A stretch of 64,000 nucleotides of DNA from Burkholderiaceae bacterium 26 (GCA_000955795.1 JYOB01000016.1:639521-703520); one strand, 5' to 3'. Shown: positions 9,091 to 18,276, numbered from the stretch's first letter. The notes: generated by a model not told the origin, from the letters alone. Translations and numbers: made by a program.

Positions 9091-9953
9091 CCGCTCTGTC
9101 GCCTCTCGCATCAAAGGTTTTGACTGCGATGTTCGCTGTGCTTCTGGTTGTGCTTTGCAGCCTGCTGTCCGACTGCACGACGCTGGACCGCGATGCCCAC
9201 GCCGATGCGCTGGCGGCTCCGTTCCAACTGCATCGTGAGCAGGTAAAGACGGAGCACTTCGTGTTGACCGCTTTCGTGCGGATGACGCGTGCCGACCAGC
9301 CGATCACTGTCTACATCGAGGGCGATGGCCTGGCCTGGATTTCCCGCACGGAGCCATCGGCCGACCCGACCCCGCGCATGGCCACTGCTCTTGCCCTGGC
9401 TGCAGCGGACCCGGCACCGAACGTCGTGTATCTCGCCCGGCCTTGCCAGTTCACGCCAATGGCGTTGAACCCGCTGTGTGCTGTGCCGTACTGGACCAGC
9501 AAGCGCTTCGCACCGGAAGTCGTGGCATCGATGAACGAGGCCGTGAGCCGGTTCGCAGCGAAGGTGCCTGGCCAGCCCGTTCACCTCGTCGGCTATTCAG
9601 GTGGCGGCGCGGTGGCCGTGCTGGTTGCTGCACGGCGCGCGGACATCGCATCCATCCGCACCGTGGCCGGCAACCTCGATACAGAGTTCATCAACCGCCT
9701 ACACGACGTCTCGGCGATGCCGGAATCGCTGAACCCGATCGATGCGGCGTCGCGTGTGGCAATGGTCCCGCAACTGCATTTCAGCGGCGCGGACGACGCC
9801 GTGGTGCCACCGGAAGTGGCGCAGCGTTTTGTGCGGGCGACCGGCGGCCGATGTGCACAGGCCAACATCGTGCCGGGCCTGGACCACGGCGGAGATTGGG
9901 CCGAGCAATGGCCGGCGCTGCTTCCGTTGGCACCCGTCTGCAAAGCACGCTAA
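9087..9953 (+). CDS. Alpha/beta-hydrolase, probably membrane-anchored or exported
   Basis: A 288-residue protein. An N-terminal hydrophobic segment (VLTAMFAVLLVVLCSLLSDC) resembles a lipoprotein signal or membrane anchor with a Cys at its end. The body contains VYIEGDGLAW (oxyanion strand region), the nucleophile elbow GYSGGG with Ser171, an acid in SGADDAVVP and a likely catalytic His in GLDHGGDW. The fold is therefore serine hydrolase-like; the substrate is unknown. It starts in a 4-nt overlap with the TPR-glycosyltransferase gene and is followed after 10 nt by APS kinase. In this setting it could be a deacylase, sulfatase-independent esterase or trimming enzyme for a surface glycoconjugate, but no evidence separates these. 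Confidence 0.75.
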   Translation: MTALSPLASKVLTAMFAVLLVVLCSLLSDCTTLDRDAHADALAAPFQLHREQVKTEHFVLTAFVRMTRADQPITVYIEGDGLAWISRTEPSADPTPRMATALALAAADPAPNVVYLARPCQFTPMALNPLCAVPYWTSKRFAPEVVASMNEAVSRFAAKVPGQPVHLVGYSGGGAVAVLVAARRADIASIRTVAGNLDTEFINRLHDVSAMPESLNPIDAASRVAMVPQLHFSGADDAVVPPEVAQRFVRATGGRCAQANIVPGLDHGGDWAEQWPALLPLAPVCKAR

Positions 9954-9963
9954 GGAGCAAGGC

Positions 9964-10521
9964 ATGCAGCCGGTTCCATCCACACTCTGGCTGACGGGGC
10001 TCAGCGCCGCCGGCAAGACCACAGTGGCGCTGGCCGTGGCCGAATCGCTCACAGCACAAGGCGTGCCGTGCCGCGTGCTCGACGGTGATGCCGTGCGTAA
10101 GCAGCTCTGCTCGGATCTTGGATTCTCCCGGGCTGATCGCAGCGAGAACGTACGCCGTGTGGCGCAATGGTGTGCGCAAATCAACAACACCGGCACGTGG
10201 GCAATTGCCGCCCTGATCTCGCCCTACCGCGATGACCGCGAGCGTGCCCGACAGATCGTCGGCGCGTCGCGCTTTCATGAGGTGCATGTCGCGACGCCGC
10301 TGTCCGTGTGCGAGGCGCGTGACCCGAAAGGGCTATACAGGAGTGCTCGCGCTGGAGCGATCTCCAGCTTTACCGGCATCAGCGATATCTATGAGCCGCC
10401 ACTGGCTCCGGCGTTGTCGATTGATACCGGTCGGCAGTCGACGCAGGCATGTGTCTTAGCCACACTGGCGTTGCTTGGGATGACTATCGCAAGCGCCAGG
10501 CCCCCGGCGCGCCTCGCGTAG
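9964..10521 (+). CDS. cysC: Adenylyl-sulfate (APS) kinase
   Basis: A 185-residue cytoplasmic kinase, the usual length of stand-alone CysC. It phosphorylates adenosine 5'-phosphosulfate to PAPS using ATP. The P-loop is GLSAAGKTT (residues 12-20); the canonical loop has GLSGAGKST, so there are two conservative changes. The DGDAVRKQL..DLGFSRADRSENVRR segment, ISPYRDDRERAR and RDPKGLYRSARAGAISSFTGI all match the family. AAGGAG lies 7 nt before the ATG. It is the last gene of the sulfotransferase operon, with no ATP sulfurylase or PAPS reductase beside it. This argues for a role supplying PAPS to the co-encoded sulfotransferase rather than for assimilatory cysteine synthesis. Confidence 0.9.
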   Translation: MQPVPSTLWLTGLSAAGKTTVALAVAESLTAQGVPCRVLDGDAVRKQLCSDLGFSRADRSENVRRVAQWCAQINNTGTWAIAALISPYRDDRERARQIVGASRFHEVHVATPLSVCEARDPKGLYRSARAGAISSFTGISDIYEPPLAPALSIDTGRQSTQACVLATLALLGMTIASARPPARLA

Positions 10522-10535
10522 GCGCGCAACCTTGT

Positions 10536-10555
10536 TTGGCGGACGAGTTCGCCAA
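10536..10555. terminator. Possible bidirectional terminator between convergent genes
   Basis: TTGGCG at 10536-10541 is repeated in inverse as CGCCAA at 10550-10555, between the APS kinase stop and the stop of the opposing AraC gene. The stem is short and the flanking T-tracts are weak, so the call rests mainly on position. Confidence 0.35.
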
Positions 10556-10584
10556 TGCCGTGAGGAACTGATTCCGGTGTAGGG

Positions 10585-11637
10585 TCAAACTCGGTCCGTC
10601 TCGTCGTCGATAGACAAGCCTTGGCGGCGCATCGTACTGGGCGCCACGCCATACCAGCGCTTGAAAGCTTGCGAGAAGGTGGACAAGTCGGCGAAGCCAA
10701 GCCGCTCCGCGATCTCGCTGAGCGCAAGCTCACCCTCCTTGAGCAGCGCCTCGGCCATCGCACCGCGTGATTCGGCCAGCAACGCTCTGAAGGTTGTGCC
10801 TTCATCGTGCAGCCGACGCTTGAGCGTGCGTTCGCTGGTGTTCATCAGGCGCGCCATGCTGCTTAGCGTAGAAAGCGTGTTGCCTGGCGCTGCGCTCAAG
10901 TAATGGCGGATCATTGCCGCAGTGCCCACACGTAGGCGCCGCTCTTCAATGAGACGGCTGCACATCTGCTCACACATCGAAGCCGTGATGGGGTTGGCGT
11001 GTGGCAGTGGCCGGCTCAGAAATGTTCGGTCGAACGCAAGACTGTTGACGTGCGCTGAGTATTCCGGCTCCGCTGCGAAGAGCGTCCGGCGCACCGGAGA
11101 AGGCTCGCGCGCGAGTGGGGGGCCGGCTCTGAGCGTAAAGCGAGACAGTGCGAAGTCATCTCCCCCGATTTCCTGCAGCAAGACCGCGGCGGCGGCCATG
11201 TCGCGCTCCACAACAAAACGCTTCACCTCATCGGCGAGTTCCGGCTCGCCAAAACTCAGCACGGCGAGACGGCCTTCTTCGTGATACGTGATCACGGTAA
11301 ATGCATAGGTGAGAGGCAGGAAACGCAAAGCCAACGCCATGGCATCGCCCGCCGTGGCGCTGCTGATCAGGCCGTAGCCCCACACCCCATACGCCGAAAA
11401 GTGGTAGCGCAGCCCCAGCTCCAGTCCGAGCCCTGGCGGATGCTTCAACAGGCGCAGCAGGTTGCCGACCACGCGCAGCTCCTGCGCCGCCGTGACTTCC
11501 ATATTCGGGTCGGACAGTTGGGCCAGCGACAGCTGCGTGCCGGCCAGCAGCTTTGCCGGCGAAAGCCCGCGCTCCTCTCCGAAATCGACCAGCAAGCGCG
11601 CGCTGGCCGGGCTCCGAGTGAACTCCCAGAAACGCAT
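10585..11637 (-). CDS. AraC-family regulator (Arabinose_bd/HTH_18 type)
   Basis: A 350-residue regulator. Residues ~20-215 match the N-terminal domain of OruR/ArgR-like AraC proteins (RLLVDFGEERGLSPAKLLAGTQLSLAQLSDP, then LGLRYHFSAYGVWGYGLISSATAGDAM). The C-terminal ~100 residues hold two HTHs, with RTLKRRLHDEGTTFRALLAESRG and the AraC signature ALSEIAERLGFADLSTFSQAFKRWYGVAPSTMR. The ATG at 11637 begins the conserved domain; an open frame extends upstream without homology-like content. It is divergent from the GMC alcohol dehydrogenase/BVMO genes across 249 bp, so it very likely activates that operon in response to an alcohol or ketone (inference). Confidence 0.85.
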   Translation of the reverse strand: MRFWEFTRSPASARLLVDFGEERGLSPAKLLAGTQLSLAQLSDPNMEVTAAQELRVVGNLLRLLKHPPGLGLELGLRYHFSAYGVWGYGLISSATAGDAMALALRFLPLTYAFTVITYHEEGRLAVLSFGEPELADEVKRFVVERDMAAAAVLLQEIGGDDFALSRFTLRAGPPLAREPSPVRRTLFAAEPEYSAHVNSLAFDRTFLSRPLPHANPITASMCEQMCSRLIEERRLRVGTAAMIRHYLSAAPGNTLSTLSSMARLMNTSERTLKRRLHDEGTTFRALLAESRGAMAEALLKEGELALSEIAERLGFADLSTFSQAFKRWYGVAPSTMRRQGLSIDDETDRV

Positions 11638-11886
11638 ACGGAGAAACCCTTGGGACGTGTCATTTGGCCCAAATACTAAAACAGTTGTCCCCGCGCACCA
11701 TTGGTGTTTTCCCATGCCGGAAGCAACATCAAGCCCATCCGATATGCCGCCCCGGTGGTGCTGCACCGCACGCTCCTGACAAGACACAGAGCTTCCCGAG
11801 CCCGCAGCGCCAGCCTCGCACGTCGGATCGTCAAGCGGCTGGCGGTTCCCAGCGCTTGGCTCAAAAGACATTGTGGAGACAACAAC

Positions 11887-13569
11887 ATGGGCAACATCTT
11901 CGACTACGTCATTGTGGGCGGCGGGTCCGCCGGCAGCGTCGTGGCAGGGCGACTTACTGAAGACCCGCAGGTGACGGTCTGCGTTTTGGAGGCGGGCGGT
12001 GGCGGCAGCGAACTCGTCATCAATGTCCCGACCGGCGCCGTTGCGATGCTGCCGACCAAGCTCAACAACTGGGCATTCGAGACCTTGCCCCAGCCCGGAC
12101 TGGGCGGGCGCAGGGGATACCAGCCGCGTGGCAAGGCACTGGGTGGCTCATCGGCGATCAACGCGATGGTCTACATACGCGGGCATCGCAATGACTACGA
12201 TGACTGGGCCGCGCGCGGCAATGTCGGTTGGTCATATGAAGACGTGCTGCCGTATTTCCGGCTCAGCGAGCACAACGAGCGGCTCGACAACGCATGGCAT
12301 GGCCGGGACGGCCCGCTTTGGGTCAGCGACCTGCGCTCTGACAACCCCTTCCAGGCCCGCTACCTGGAAGCCGCACGCCAAGCGGGGCTGCCCTTGACGG
12401 ATGACTTCAACGGGGCAGAACAGGAAGGCGTCGGCATTTACCAGGTGACCCAAAAGCACGGCGAGCGGTGGAGCGCAGCACGCGCCTACCTGCTGCCGCA
12501 CATCGGGCGGCGGGACAACCTGAGCGTCAAGACGCATGCGCAAGTCCAGCGCATCCTGTTCGAGGGCAACCGGGCTGTGGGCGTTGAAATGCTGCAAGGT
12601 GGCCAGCTTCACACCGTGCGGGCACGCCGCGAAGTGGTGTTGGCGGCCGGCGCATTCCAGACACCCCAGTTGTTGATGCTCTCCGGCATCGGTCCTTCTC
12701 ATGAACTGGAACGCCTCGGCATTCAGACGCGCGCGCACCTGCCGGGGGTGGGCAAGAACTTGCAAGACCATCCGGATTTCATCTTCGGCTACCGGGCGCG
12801 CAGCCTCGACACGATGGGCGTGTCGATCGGCGGCGGCCTGCGCATGCTGAAAGAGATCCGACGTTTTCGCCAGGAACGGCGAGGCGCGCTCACGTCAAAC
12901 TTTGCCGAAGGCGGTGGCTTTCTTAAGACCCGCGCGGGGCTCGCGATGCCCGATATCCAGCTTCATTTTGTCGTCGCGCTGGTGGACGACCATGCGCGGT
13001 CGTTTCATCTGGGTCACGGGTTGTCTTGCCATGTCTGCCTGCTGCGTCCGCGCAGCCGCGGCTCCGTCACCCTGCAGAGCAACAACCCCCACGACGCACC
13101 GCTGATCGACCCCGCGTTCTTCCAGGCCCCGCAGGATCTGGAAGACATGGTGGCGGGCTTCAAGCTCACCCGCAGGCTGATGCAGGCACCGGCGCTGGCC
13201 GAATGGATCACGAAGGAAGTATTCACCGCCAACGTGAACACCGACGATGAGATTCGCGAGGTGCTGCGGCAGCGCACCGACACCGTCTACCACCCGGTTG
13301 GCACATGCCGGATGGGCAACGACCCGCACGCCGTCGTGGACCCTCAACTGCGCGTGCGCGGTCTGGAGGGGCTCCGCATCGTTGATGCCTCCGTCATGCC
13401 CACGCTCATCGGCGGCAACACCAATGCGCCGACGATCATGATTGCCGAGAAGGCGGTCGACATGATGCTGGGCCGCAGCCGGGTCCAGCCAGCGCCACGC
13501 GAAGCGGTCTCCGTGCCCGCGCAGTCCCAATTCGATGCCTTGAAGGAAACCAGCCATGCTTTCAGCTAA
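11887..13569 (+). CDS. GMC-family FAD-dependent alcohol dehydrogenase
   Basis: A 560-residue member of the glucose-methanol-choline oxidoreductases (AlkJ/choline dehydrogenase-like). The N-terminus has the FAD dinucleotide fold DYVIVGGGSAGSVVAGRL (residues 6-23). GMC signature 1 is at GGSSAINAMVYIRGH, and the C-terminal catalytic region has YHPVGTCRMG with His469 plus the IGGNTNAPTIMIAEKA motif. It would oxidise an alcohol to an aldehyde or ketone with FAD, passing electrons to the respiratory chain or oxygen. GGAGAC precedes the ATG. Its 3' end overlaps the BVMO-esterase gene by 14 nt, pointing to coupled translation. Together they form alcohol, ketone, ester and hydrolysis steps. Confidence 0.88.
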   Translation: MGNIFDYVIVGGGSAGSVVAGRLTEDPQVTVCVLEAGGGGSELVINVPTGAVAMLPTKLNNWAFETLPQPGLGGRRGYQPRGKALGGSSAINAMVYIRGHRNDYDDWAARGNVGWSYEDVLPYFRLSEHNERLDNAWHGRDGPLWVSDLRSDNPFQARYLEAARQAGLPLTDDFNGAEQEGVGIYQVTQKHGERWSAARAYLLPHIGRRDNLSVKTHAQVQRILFEGNRAVGVEMLQGGQLHTVRARREVVLAAGAFQTPQLLMLSGIGPSHELERLGIQTRAHLPGVGKNLQDHPDFIFGYRARSLDTMGVSIGGGLRMLKEIRRFRQERRGALTSNFAEGGGFLKTRAGLAMPDIQLHFVVALVDDHARSFHLGHGLSCHVCLLRPRSRGSVTLQSNNPHDAPLIDPAFFQAPQDLEDMVAGFKLTRRLMQAPALAEWITKEVFTANVNTDDEIREVLRQRTDTVYHPVGTCRMGNDPHAVVDPQLRVRGLEGLRIVDASVMPTLIGGNTNAPTIMIAEKAVDMMLGRSRVQPAPREAVSVPAQSQFDALKETSHAFS

Positions 13570-16039
13570 CCCCATCCGCCCGTCCGACCCGGCAACTCCG
13601 CACGCAGCCATCATCATCGGATCGGGCTTTGCCGGCATTGGCATGGCCGTGGCGTTCAAGCGAGCCGGGCTGCACGACTTCGTCATCCTGGAGCGGGCAC
13701 ATGACGTTGGCGGCGTCTGGCGCGACAACAGTTATCCGGGGGCGGCGTGCGACGTGCCCTCACACCTGTATTCCTTCTCTTTCGAGCCCAACCCGAACTG
13801 GTCGCGCACCTTTGCGCCTCAAGCGGAAATCCACGCGTACCTGCAGCATTGCGCGCGCAAATACGCCGTCGAACCGCACATCAGGTTTGGCGCCGAAGTC
13901 GCGTGTGCGCAGTATGACGAACAGCATTCGGTCTGGCGGGTCACGCTACAGGATGGGACAACGCTCAGCGCGACCCTGCTCATCAGCGGCACTGGGCAGT
14001 TGAGCCGCCCCGCCTTCCCGCAGTTGCCGGGCATGGAAACCTTCAAGGGGCACACCTTCCACTCCGCGCACTGGGATCACGACCACGCGCTGTCAGGCAA
14101 GCGCGTGGCGGTGGTGGGAACGGGCGCTTCGGCCATCCAGTTCGTGCCGGCCATCGCCGATACGGTGCAGCAACTCACGGTCTTCCAGCGCTCGCCGGCC
14201 TACATCATGCCTCGCCCCGATCGCGCCTATCGGCCTTGGGAGAAAGCGGTGTTCCGGGCGCTGCCATGGACGATGAAGCTGCACCGCGCCATGATCTACA
14301 CGCGCTATGAATCTCGCGCGCTGGCGTTCACGCGCTTCAAGGGGCTTATGCGACTGGCGGTGGGCGTGCCGTTCCGGCGGCTGCTCTCAAAACAGGTTCC
14401 CGACGCCGCGCTGCGCGCCAAGCTCAAGCCCGACTATCCGATCGGCTGCAAGCGTATCCTGCTCTCAAGCGAATACCTCGCGGCCATGAGCAAGCCGAAC
14501 GTTCACCTGGTCACCGAAGGCATCCGCAGGGTGACCCACGAAGGCATCGAAACCGTAGACGGCACGCACCACCCGGTCGACGCCATCATCTACGGCACAG
14601 GCTTTGCCGCCACTGAATTCCTCTCGCCCATGCGGATCACCGGGCGCGCGGGTCTGGACCTGAACGATGCCTGGCGACTGGGGGCAGAGGCATACCTTGG
14701 CTTGACTGTGCCGGGGTTCCCCAACTTCTTCATGTTGTACGGTCCGAACACGAATCTTGGGCACAACTCCATCGTCTACATGCTGGAGAGCCAGATCGCT
14801 CACGTCATCCGCTGCTGCAAGGCGATGACGGCCACCCATACGACCAGTATCGAAACGGATGCGCGCCGCTACCGGCGTTTCAATGCGCACATTCAGCAGC
14901 GCCTGGCGAAAACCGTCTGGAGCGGGTGCAAGAGCTGGTACGTGGATGCAAGCGGCCACAACAGCACCAATTGGCCGGGCTTCACGTTGACCTACCGCTG
15001 GCTGACCCGGTTTTCGAGCCTGCAGGCATACCGCCTGACGCGAGCGCTGCCAGGACCGGTGGGGCCGACCGACGGCGTTGCCGTGGCCGAACCGCAAGGG
15101 TGGTGGGAAGCGGCCAATACATGGTTCCTGCGGAACTTCCTGCGCATCGGTTTTCGCTCGCTCATCGGCCCGCCTTTTGGTGTCACCGTGCAGCGCAGCG
15201 TCGTGCGCCTGCTCTCCCCGCTCATGCCGGGTGCGAGCGGGGTGATCCGGTACCGCAACTCGGTCAACAACGTGCCGGTTGAAGTGGTGGCGCCCAAACG
15301 CGGCGAGACCGGTGGCGCCATGCTCTACCTGCATGGCGGCGCTTTTTGCCTGGGAAGCCCGTGCACGCACCGCAGCATCACGACCCGCCTGGCGGTGGAA
15401 TCGGGCATGCCGGTCTGCGTGCCCAACTACCGGCTTGCGCCCGAGCACCCGTACCCTGCCGCGCTGCACGATGCACTGGCGTGCTACGACGCGCTGCGCA
15501 GCCAGGGCTATGCCGCAGAGAAGATCGTCGTCGCGGGCGACTCTGCCGGTGGCGCACTGGCCCTGGCACTGTCGCTTGCGCTGCGGGAGCGTGGCGATGC
15601 CGCTCCTGCAGGCCTGCTGCTGATCTCACCCGTGACCGATGCCACGTTGAGCGGCGACACGCTGGTGTCTGAGCGCACCCACGATCCAATGATCCGCCGC
15701 GGCTGGCTCGAACAAGGATTGCGCTGGTACCAGGCACCCGCCATGGCCGCCGAGCACGCGCCGCTCAAGGTGGATTTGCGTGGCCTCCCACCCATGCTGA
15801 TCCAAGTTGGCGAACACGAAGTGCTGCGCTCGGATGCCACCCGGCTGGCAGAGCACGCCACGGGCTGCGGCGTGACGTGCCGCATTGAGGTTCACGCTGC
15901 GCGCTGGCATGTCTTTCACCTTCAATCGTTTTATCTGCGCTCCGCAGTTGAGGCCCTGCGCACGCTCGCAGATTTTGCCCGCGAGCGGATAGCGAGCGGG
16001 GCAAGCGTCGCACGTGCCGACGTGCCGCCGCTTGGATGA
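13556..16039 (+). CDS. Baeyer-Villiger monooxygenase fused to an alpha/beta-hydrolase (esterase)
   Basis: An 827-residue fusion. Residues 1 to ~500 are a type I BVMO: first Rossmann GSGFAG at 22-27, the BVMO fingerprint FKGHTFHSAHW at 163-173 (F-x-G-x3-H-x3-W), second Rossmann GTGASA at 188-193, and GPNTNLGHNS later. Residues ~570-827 are a hormone-sensitive-lipase-type hydrolase: oxyanion motif HGGAF near 592, PNYRLAPEHPYPA, and nucleophile elbow GDSAGG with Ser663. The monooxygenase inserts oxygen beside a carbonyl using NADPH and O2; the hydrolase would cleave the resulting ester or lactone. Most BVMOs are ~500-550 residues and have a separate esterase. GAAGGA lies 8 nt before the start inside the GMC gene end. 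Confidence 0.88.
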   Translation: MLSANPIRPSDPATPHAAIIIGSGFAGIGMAVAFKRAGLHDFVILERAHDVGGVWRDNSYPGAACDVPSHLYSFSFEPNPNWSRTFAPQAEIHAYLQHCARKYAVEPHIRFGAEVACAQYDEQHSVWRVTLQDGTTLSATLLISGTGQLSRPAFPQLPGMETFKGHTFHSAHWDHDHALSGKRVAVVGTGASAIQFVPAIADTVQQLTVFQRSPAYIMPRPDRAYRPWEKAVFRALPWTMKLHRAMIYTRYESRALAFTRFKGLMRLAVGVPFRRLLSKQVPDAALRAKLKPDYPIGCKRILLSSEYLAAMSKPNVHLVTEGIRRVTHEGIETVDGTHHPVDAIIYGTGFAATEFLSPMRITGRAGLDLNDAWRLGAEAYLGLTVPGFPNFFMLYGPNTNLGHNSIVYMLESQIAHVIRCCKAMTATHTTSIETDARRYRRFNAHIQQRLAKTVWSGCKSWYVDASGHNSTNWPGFTLTYRWLTRFSSLQAYRLTRALPGPVGPTDGVAVAEPQGWWEAANTWFLRNFLRIGFRSLIGPPFGVTVQRSVVRLLSPLMPGASGVIRYRNSVNNVPVEVVAPKRGETGGAMLYLHGGAFCLGSPCTHRSITTRLAVESGMPVCVPNYRLAPEHPYPAALHDALACYDALRSQGYAAEKIVVAGDSAGGALALALSLALRERGDAAPAGLLLISPVTDATLSGDTLVSERTHDPMIRRGWLEQGLRWYQAPAMAAEHAPLKVDLRGLPPMLIQVGEHEVLRSDATRLAEHATGCGVTCRIEVHAARWHVFHLQSFYLRSAVEALRTLADFARERIASGASVARADVPPLG

Positions 16040-16045
16040 CCAGGC

Positions 16046-16867
16046 ATGGGGCGTATCACACCGAAGCCGCGACACGGCGCACTGATTTCCGGTGACCAAG
16101 CAAGCCAGACACGCGAGCGGATCGTGGCTTACGCCTTGAAGGCCTTTAACGAGGTCGGCGTGGCGGGCGTCACGACAACCGGCCTCTGTGCGGGGCTCGA
16201 CATGAGCCCCGGCCATTTTTACTACTACTTTCGCGGCAAGGACGCGGTCGTGATGCATCTCTTCGATCGCTTCAAACGCGACATGCAGGCGCAACTCCGT
16301 GGTCGTCCGGGCGGCGCCCTGTCGGGCGAGCGCCTATCCGAACGCCTGCTCAAGGTTCTCGATTGCGTCTGGGAATATCGGTTTCTTTACCGGGACATGA
16401 ATGGGCTGATTGCATCAAGCCGGATGCTTGAGCAAGGGTTCAAGGAACTGATCGACCAAAGCGTGCACGCTCTGAGCGCCGCGCTCTGCGTAGACCGATC
16501 TGAGCATCAGGGTGGGCCGCGCCTGGCTCAACTGGAAGCGGCTTGCCGCTGCGCGGTCATCGTGGCGACGTATTGGCTTTCATTCCAGTTCCTACATAAC
16601 GCTAGGCAATTCAATGACCGGAACCCTATGACGCACGCGATTCACAAGGCACGCGACCAGATACTGGCATTGTTGCGGCCGTTTCTAGAGACCCCGCCGG
16701 ACGACGCCTGCGCAGCAGCGTTGGACTGTGCACGGCGCGCGCGCGAGGTCGACGCGTCAGTCTCACCAGCATCATCGAAGCAGCACAATATTGCGCGGTT
16801 TGAATTGAGCCGAGACCATAATCTTCACCGGGTACGGGCTCGAAAAAGGCATTACGGGTGGCCATAG
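16046..16867 (+). CDS. TetR/AcrR-family regulator
   Basis: A 273-residue protein whose N-terminus has a TetR HTH: RERIVAYALKAFNEVGVAGVTTTGLCAGLDMSPGHFYYYFRGKDAVV (residues ~24-70), with the usual GHFYYYF recognition helix end. The remainder is helical ligand-binding domain; the C-terminal ~40 residues are unlike the family and may be an extension. It begins 6 nt after the BVMO-esterase stop, so it is probably co-transcribed and may repress the GMC/BVMO operon, giving dual control with the AraC protein (inference). Confidence 0.82.
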   Translation: MGRITPKPRHGALISGDQASQTRERIVAYALKAFNEVGVAGVTTTGLCAGLDMSPGHFYYYFRGKDAVVMHLFDRFKRDMQAQLRGRPGGALSGERLSERLLKVLDCVWEYRFLYRDMNGLIASSRMLEQGFKELIDQSVHALSAALCVDRSEHQGGPRLAQLEAACRCAVIVATYWLSFQFLHNARQFNDRNPMTHAIHKARDQILALLRPFLETPPDDACAAALDCARRAREVDASVSPASSKQHNIARFELSRDHNLHRVRARKRHYGWP

Positions 16868-17162
16868 CGCCCTGGATTCCGAACTGATCGAGTGCTTCAG
16901 TGAGGCTTTCGATTAGTTCCGGATAGGGGAGGGAAGCTGCAGTCGACGAAGCGCACAATGATTCTGGCCTTGGGTGCAGGATCCCAGGCATTTGACATGG
17001 CTAGGCGCCATCTGGCTCGCCACGCTCTGTGTCGCTGGTCTGGCGCACGCTTGTCTCTCGACGAAGTCCCTCGAGCTTCGGCCGCTCCTCTGGGACAGGC
17101 TTGTTACTGGGATACTTGAATCTTGCTTCGAGCCCTGGACTAGAGCGGGAATATTGCTATCG
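16868..17162. other. Convergent intergenic region, no gene seen
   Basis: About 295 bp between the 3' ends of the TetR gene and the LysR gene. Open frames here lack family features and only extend across the LysR gene in the wrong frame. No clear terminator with a T-tract was found. Confidence 0.4.
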
Positions 17163-18083
17163 CTAGTGCTCAGAAACCGCCGTTCCCGTTTGTGCGATCT
17201 CCTTAGTAAGTTGCATCACCGTGCGGCTGGCCAGCGTCAGATCGCCATGCCGCGACATCGCCAGCGCAATGTATCGATAGACAGTCGGGTCCACCACCTT
17301 GGCCGCCTGCAGCCGCCCTTCGCGCACGGCATTGGCGATGGCATATGGACCCAGCAGCGCGTACATGCCGCCATCCTCGACGATGCGCGTCTGCAGGCTG
17401 AGAGAATCCGCTTCCACCACGACGTTAAGAGAGATACCGCGCTGGGTCGCGAGGTGGTCGAGCCAATCACGCCAACTGCTGGGCCTGCAGAACGAAACCA
17501 GCGGCAGGCCGTTCACCACCGCAAACGGCACGGTGGGCTCGGCCAAAAGCGGATCGCCGGGTCTGCCAACCAAGTATGTCGCGGCTTCGGTGAGATAGAT
17601 GTCCCCGTGCTTGGGTGTCGGGCTGTGCCGGAACAACAGCGCAAGATCGACGCTACCTTCTTCCAGCCACGTTTCCAACTGCGCACCCTGACCTTCTCGC
17701 ACGCTGAGTTGCACGAGCGGATAGCGGTCGCGTAGGCGGTAATACAGCGTGCTCACCAGAGGATGCGCCGTAGAAGGAATGATGCCCAGGCGTACGGTCC
17801 CGATCGGTTTGCCGGCTGAGCTTTGAATGTCGTTGGCCAACTGCTCCGTGCCCGCCAGCCATGCCCGTACCTTCGGTGCGATGCGCTGACCCAGTTCCGT
17901 CAGCACGACGCCGCGGCCCGTCCTCTGAAACAACCGACCGCCGGCTGCCTGTTCCAGCTCAGCAATCTGACGACTGATATGGGGCTGCGTGGTGCCGTGC
18001 GCCAATGCCACCTTGCTGAGGCTGCCAAGCTCGGCGGCCTCGATGAACAGTTTCCAGCCCGCGTAATCCACGGTGTCCCCCAC
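17163..18083 (-). CDS. LysR-family regulator
   Basis: A 306-residue LTTR. The N-terminal HTH is FIEAAELGSLSKVALAHGTTQPHISRQIAELEQAAGGRLFQRTGRGVVLTELG (residues ~13-63). Residues ~90-295 are a LysR substrate-binding domain (GTVRLGIIPSTAHPLVSTLYYRLRDRYP, VDLALLFRHSP). The start is GTG at 18083; a second GTG at 18071, preceded by GGGGGA, is as plausible and shortens the protein by four residues. It is divergent from the DapA-family gene, with a palindromic LysR-type box between them, so it most likely controls the aldolase/MFS/porin set. Confidence 0.85.
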   Translation of the reverse strand: MGDTVDYAGWKLFIEAAELGSLSKVALAHGTTQPHISRQIAELEQAAGGRLFQRTGRGVVLTELGQRIAPKVRAWLAGTEQLANDIQSSAGKPIGTVRLGIIPSTAHPLVSTLYYRLRDRYPLVQLSVREGQGAQLETWLEEGSVDLALLFRHSPTPKHGDIYLTEAATYLVGRPGDPLLAEPTVPFAVVNGLPLVSFCRPSSWRDWLDHLATQRGISLNVVVEADSLSLQTRIVEDGGMYALLGPYAIANAVREGRLQAAKVVDPTVYRYIALAMSRHGDLTLASRTVMQLTKEIAQTGTAVSEH

Positions 18084-18099
18084 ATCTTTGATATGTCAA

Positions 18100-18114
18100 T
18101 TCAGTATATCTGAA
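18100..18114. promoter_or_regulatory. LysR-type binding site in the lysR/dapA-like divergent region
   Basis: TTCAG-N5-CTGAA is a perfect inverted repeat and contains the LysR T-N11-A core. A further CTGAATT at 18119-18125 forms a second, wider inverted repeat with AATTCAG at 18098-18104. The site lies 17 bp upstream of the lysR start, which suggests autoregulation and divergent activation. Confidence 0.55.
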
Positions 18115-18276
18115 ATGCCTGAATTCACTCTTCCGGCATGTCTGGCAGCTCCCTAGACTGCATCGCAAGCACGTTGACCACCCAGGCGTTCCAAGGCTTC
18201 GCCGGCGACGAGCGCTCCCCGGGGCACAGCATTGCGCCCCCGGGAAGACCCATCGATCCACTCGTGAGGAGACTCC

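Noticed and set aside
16974..17735. Long plus-strand frame overlapping the LysR gene
   Set aside because: Antisense shadow of lysR; no conserved domain in its translation.
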